A DNA stretch of 43,424 bases. Source: Longimycelium tulufanense. Lineage in GTDB: Bacteria > Actinomycetota > Actinomycetes > Mycobacteriales > Pseudonocardiaceae. The notes beneath the pieces were generated by a model. That model had not been told where the DNA came from. It searched no databases and saw only the letters and a list, made by a program, of their open reading frames with translations. The translations under genes were made by a program, and so were the position numbers. This document shows positions 43,277 to 43,424 of the stretch, piece by piece; position 1 is the stretch's first letter, and each line of letters starts with the position of its first letter. The stretch is from assembly GCF_014645795.1 (NCBI RefSeq), contig NZ_BMMK01000042.1:1-43424 (forward strand). Direction: 5' to 3'.

Positions 43277-43424
43277 GGCCGCACCAACCTCCCTTGCGCG
43301 TCACCACGTCCCGCGTAGTCGATCATGCACGAGGCCCCGACAGCACTGAACTGGTCCCCGGGGGTGTGTCAAGTTAACGGTGGATCGCGTTGATGTGGTT
43401 ACTTCCTTGCTGCGGACAGTCGTC
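43277..43424. other. Right edge, unassigned
   Basis: No gene starts here on either strand. A minus-strand TTGACA lies at 43367-43372, about 90 bases upstream of the recombinase start, but the box 17 bases on (TCAGTG) is a poor -10. The bases from 43361 (GGGGGTGTGTCAAGTTAAC) have the look of the end of an IS256-like element, but this cannot be decided from 64 bases. Confidence 0.3.

Noticed and set aside
41012-43318. Plus-strand frame of 768 codons opposite the MEDS kinase and recombinase
   Set aside because: It is a His/Pro/Arg-rich shadow of two genes with full motif sets on the other strand.
43361-43424. End of an IS256-type element at the right edge
   Set aside because: Only 64 bases are available and no partner repeat or transposase is visible.
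1-43424. CRISPR arrays, tRNA or rRNA genes
   Set aside because: No regularly spaced repeats and no tRNA-like cloverleaf or CCA-end pattern were noticed on either strand. This was by eye, and a tRNAscan or Infernal run would be decisive.

Overview
The window is high-GC DNA with strong GC bias at third codon positions, many GTG starts, 4-base GTGA/ATGA gene overlaps, an RbpA gene, an Lnt/polyprenol-phosphate-mannose synthase pair and a GT87 mannosyltransferase. This points to an actinomycete. The protein families and IS982/IS110 relics suggest a Pseudonocardiaceae-like organism, but that placement is inference.

Layout. (1) 1-5319 is a transposon graveyard. It holds a serine-recombinase tail, an intact amidase, Tn3-type and HTH remnants, a dead IS982-family element with both inverted repeats and a target duplication, a truncated and frameshifted IS110 transposase, and about 1.45 kb without a convincing gene. 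(2) 5320-12307 is a lysine-fermentation-type locus: kamA (minus) divergent from kdd, an amidohydrolase, kamD, kamE and kal (plus), almost all translationally coupled. Together they convert L-lysine to L-beta-lysine, 3,5-diaminohexanoate and 5-amino-3-oxohexanoate, with a late 3-aminobutyryl-CoA deaminase. The cleavage enzyme Kce is absent and a YtcJ-type amidohydrolase lies inside the operon. (3) 12434-19825 holds two unrelated methyltransferases, an EamA transporter, lnt, ppm1, rbpA with a SigR-like promoter, and a TK1-type thymidine kinase.

(4) 20632-27218 is the most unusual segment. It encodes an unrecognised 168-residue protein ending in Thr-Cys-Phe-Cys, a hairpin, a coupled pair of CydDC-like ABC exporters, a CobQ-like P-loop protein with no glutaminase domain, and an MFS exporter. 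The layout resembles a small modified-peptide or metabolite locus with its own export, but no product can be named. (5) 27395-35235 is housekeeping and signalling: GT87 mannosyltransferase, UMF1 transporter, glycerophosphodiesterase, zinc-ribbon protein, PAS-GGDEF-EAL protein, VOC protein and a DUF4442 hotdog protein.

(6) 35236-37618 holds an isolated hypX (CO-ligand synthesis for NiFe-hydrogenase) behind a promoter overlapped by a 30-bp dyad. (7) 37649-41042 is a bacterial NHEJ operon (ku, ligD PE-ligase, ligD polymerase as separate genes), followed by a MEDS/anti-sigma kinase gene and a tyrosine recombinase near the right edge.

No tRNA, rRNA or CRISPR array was seen.
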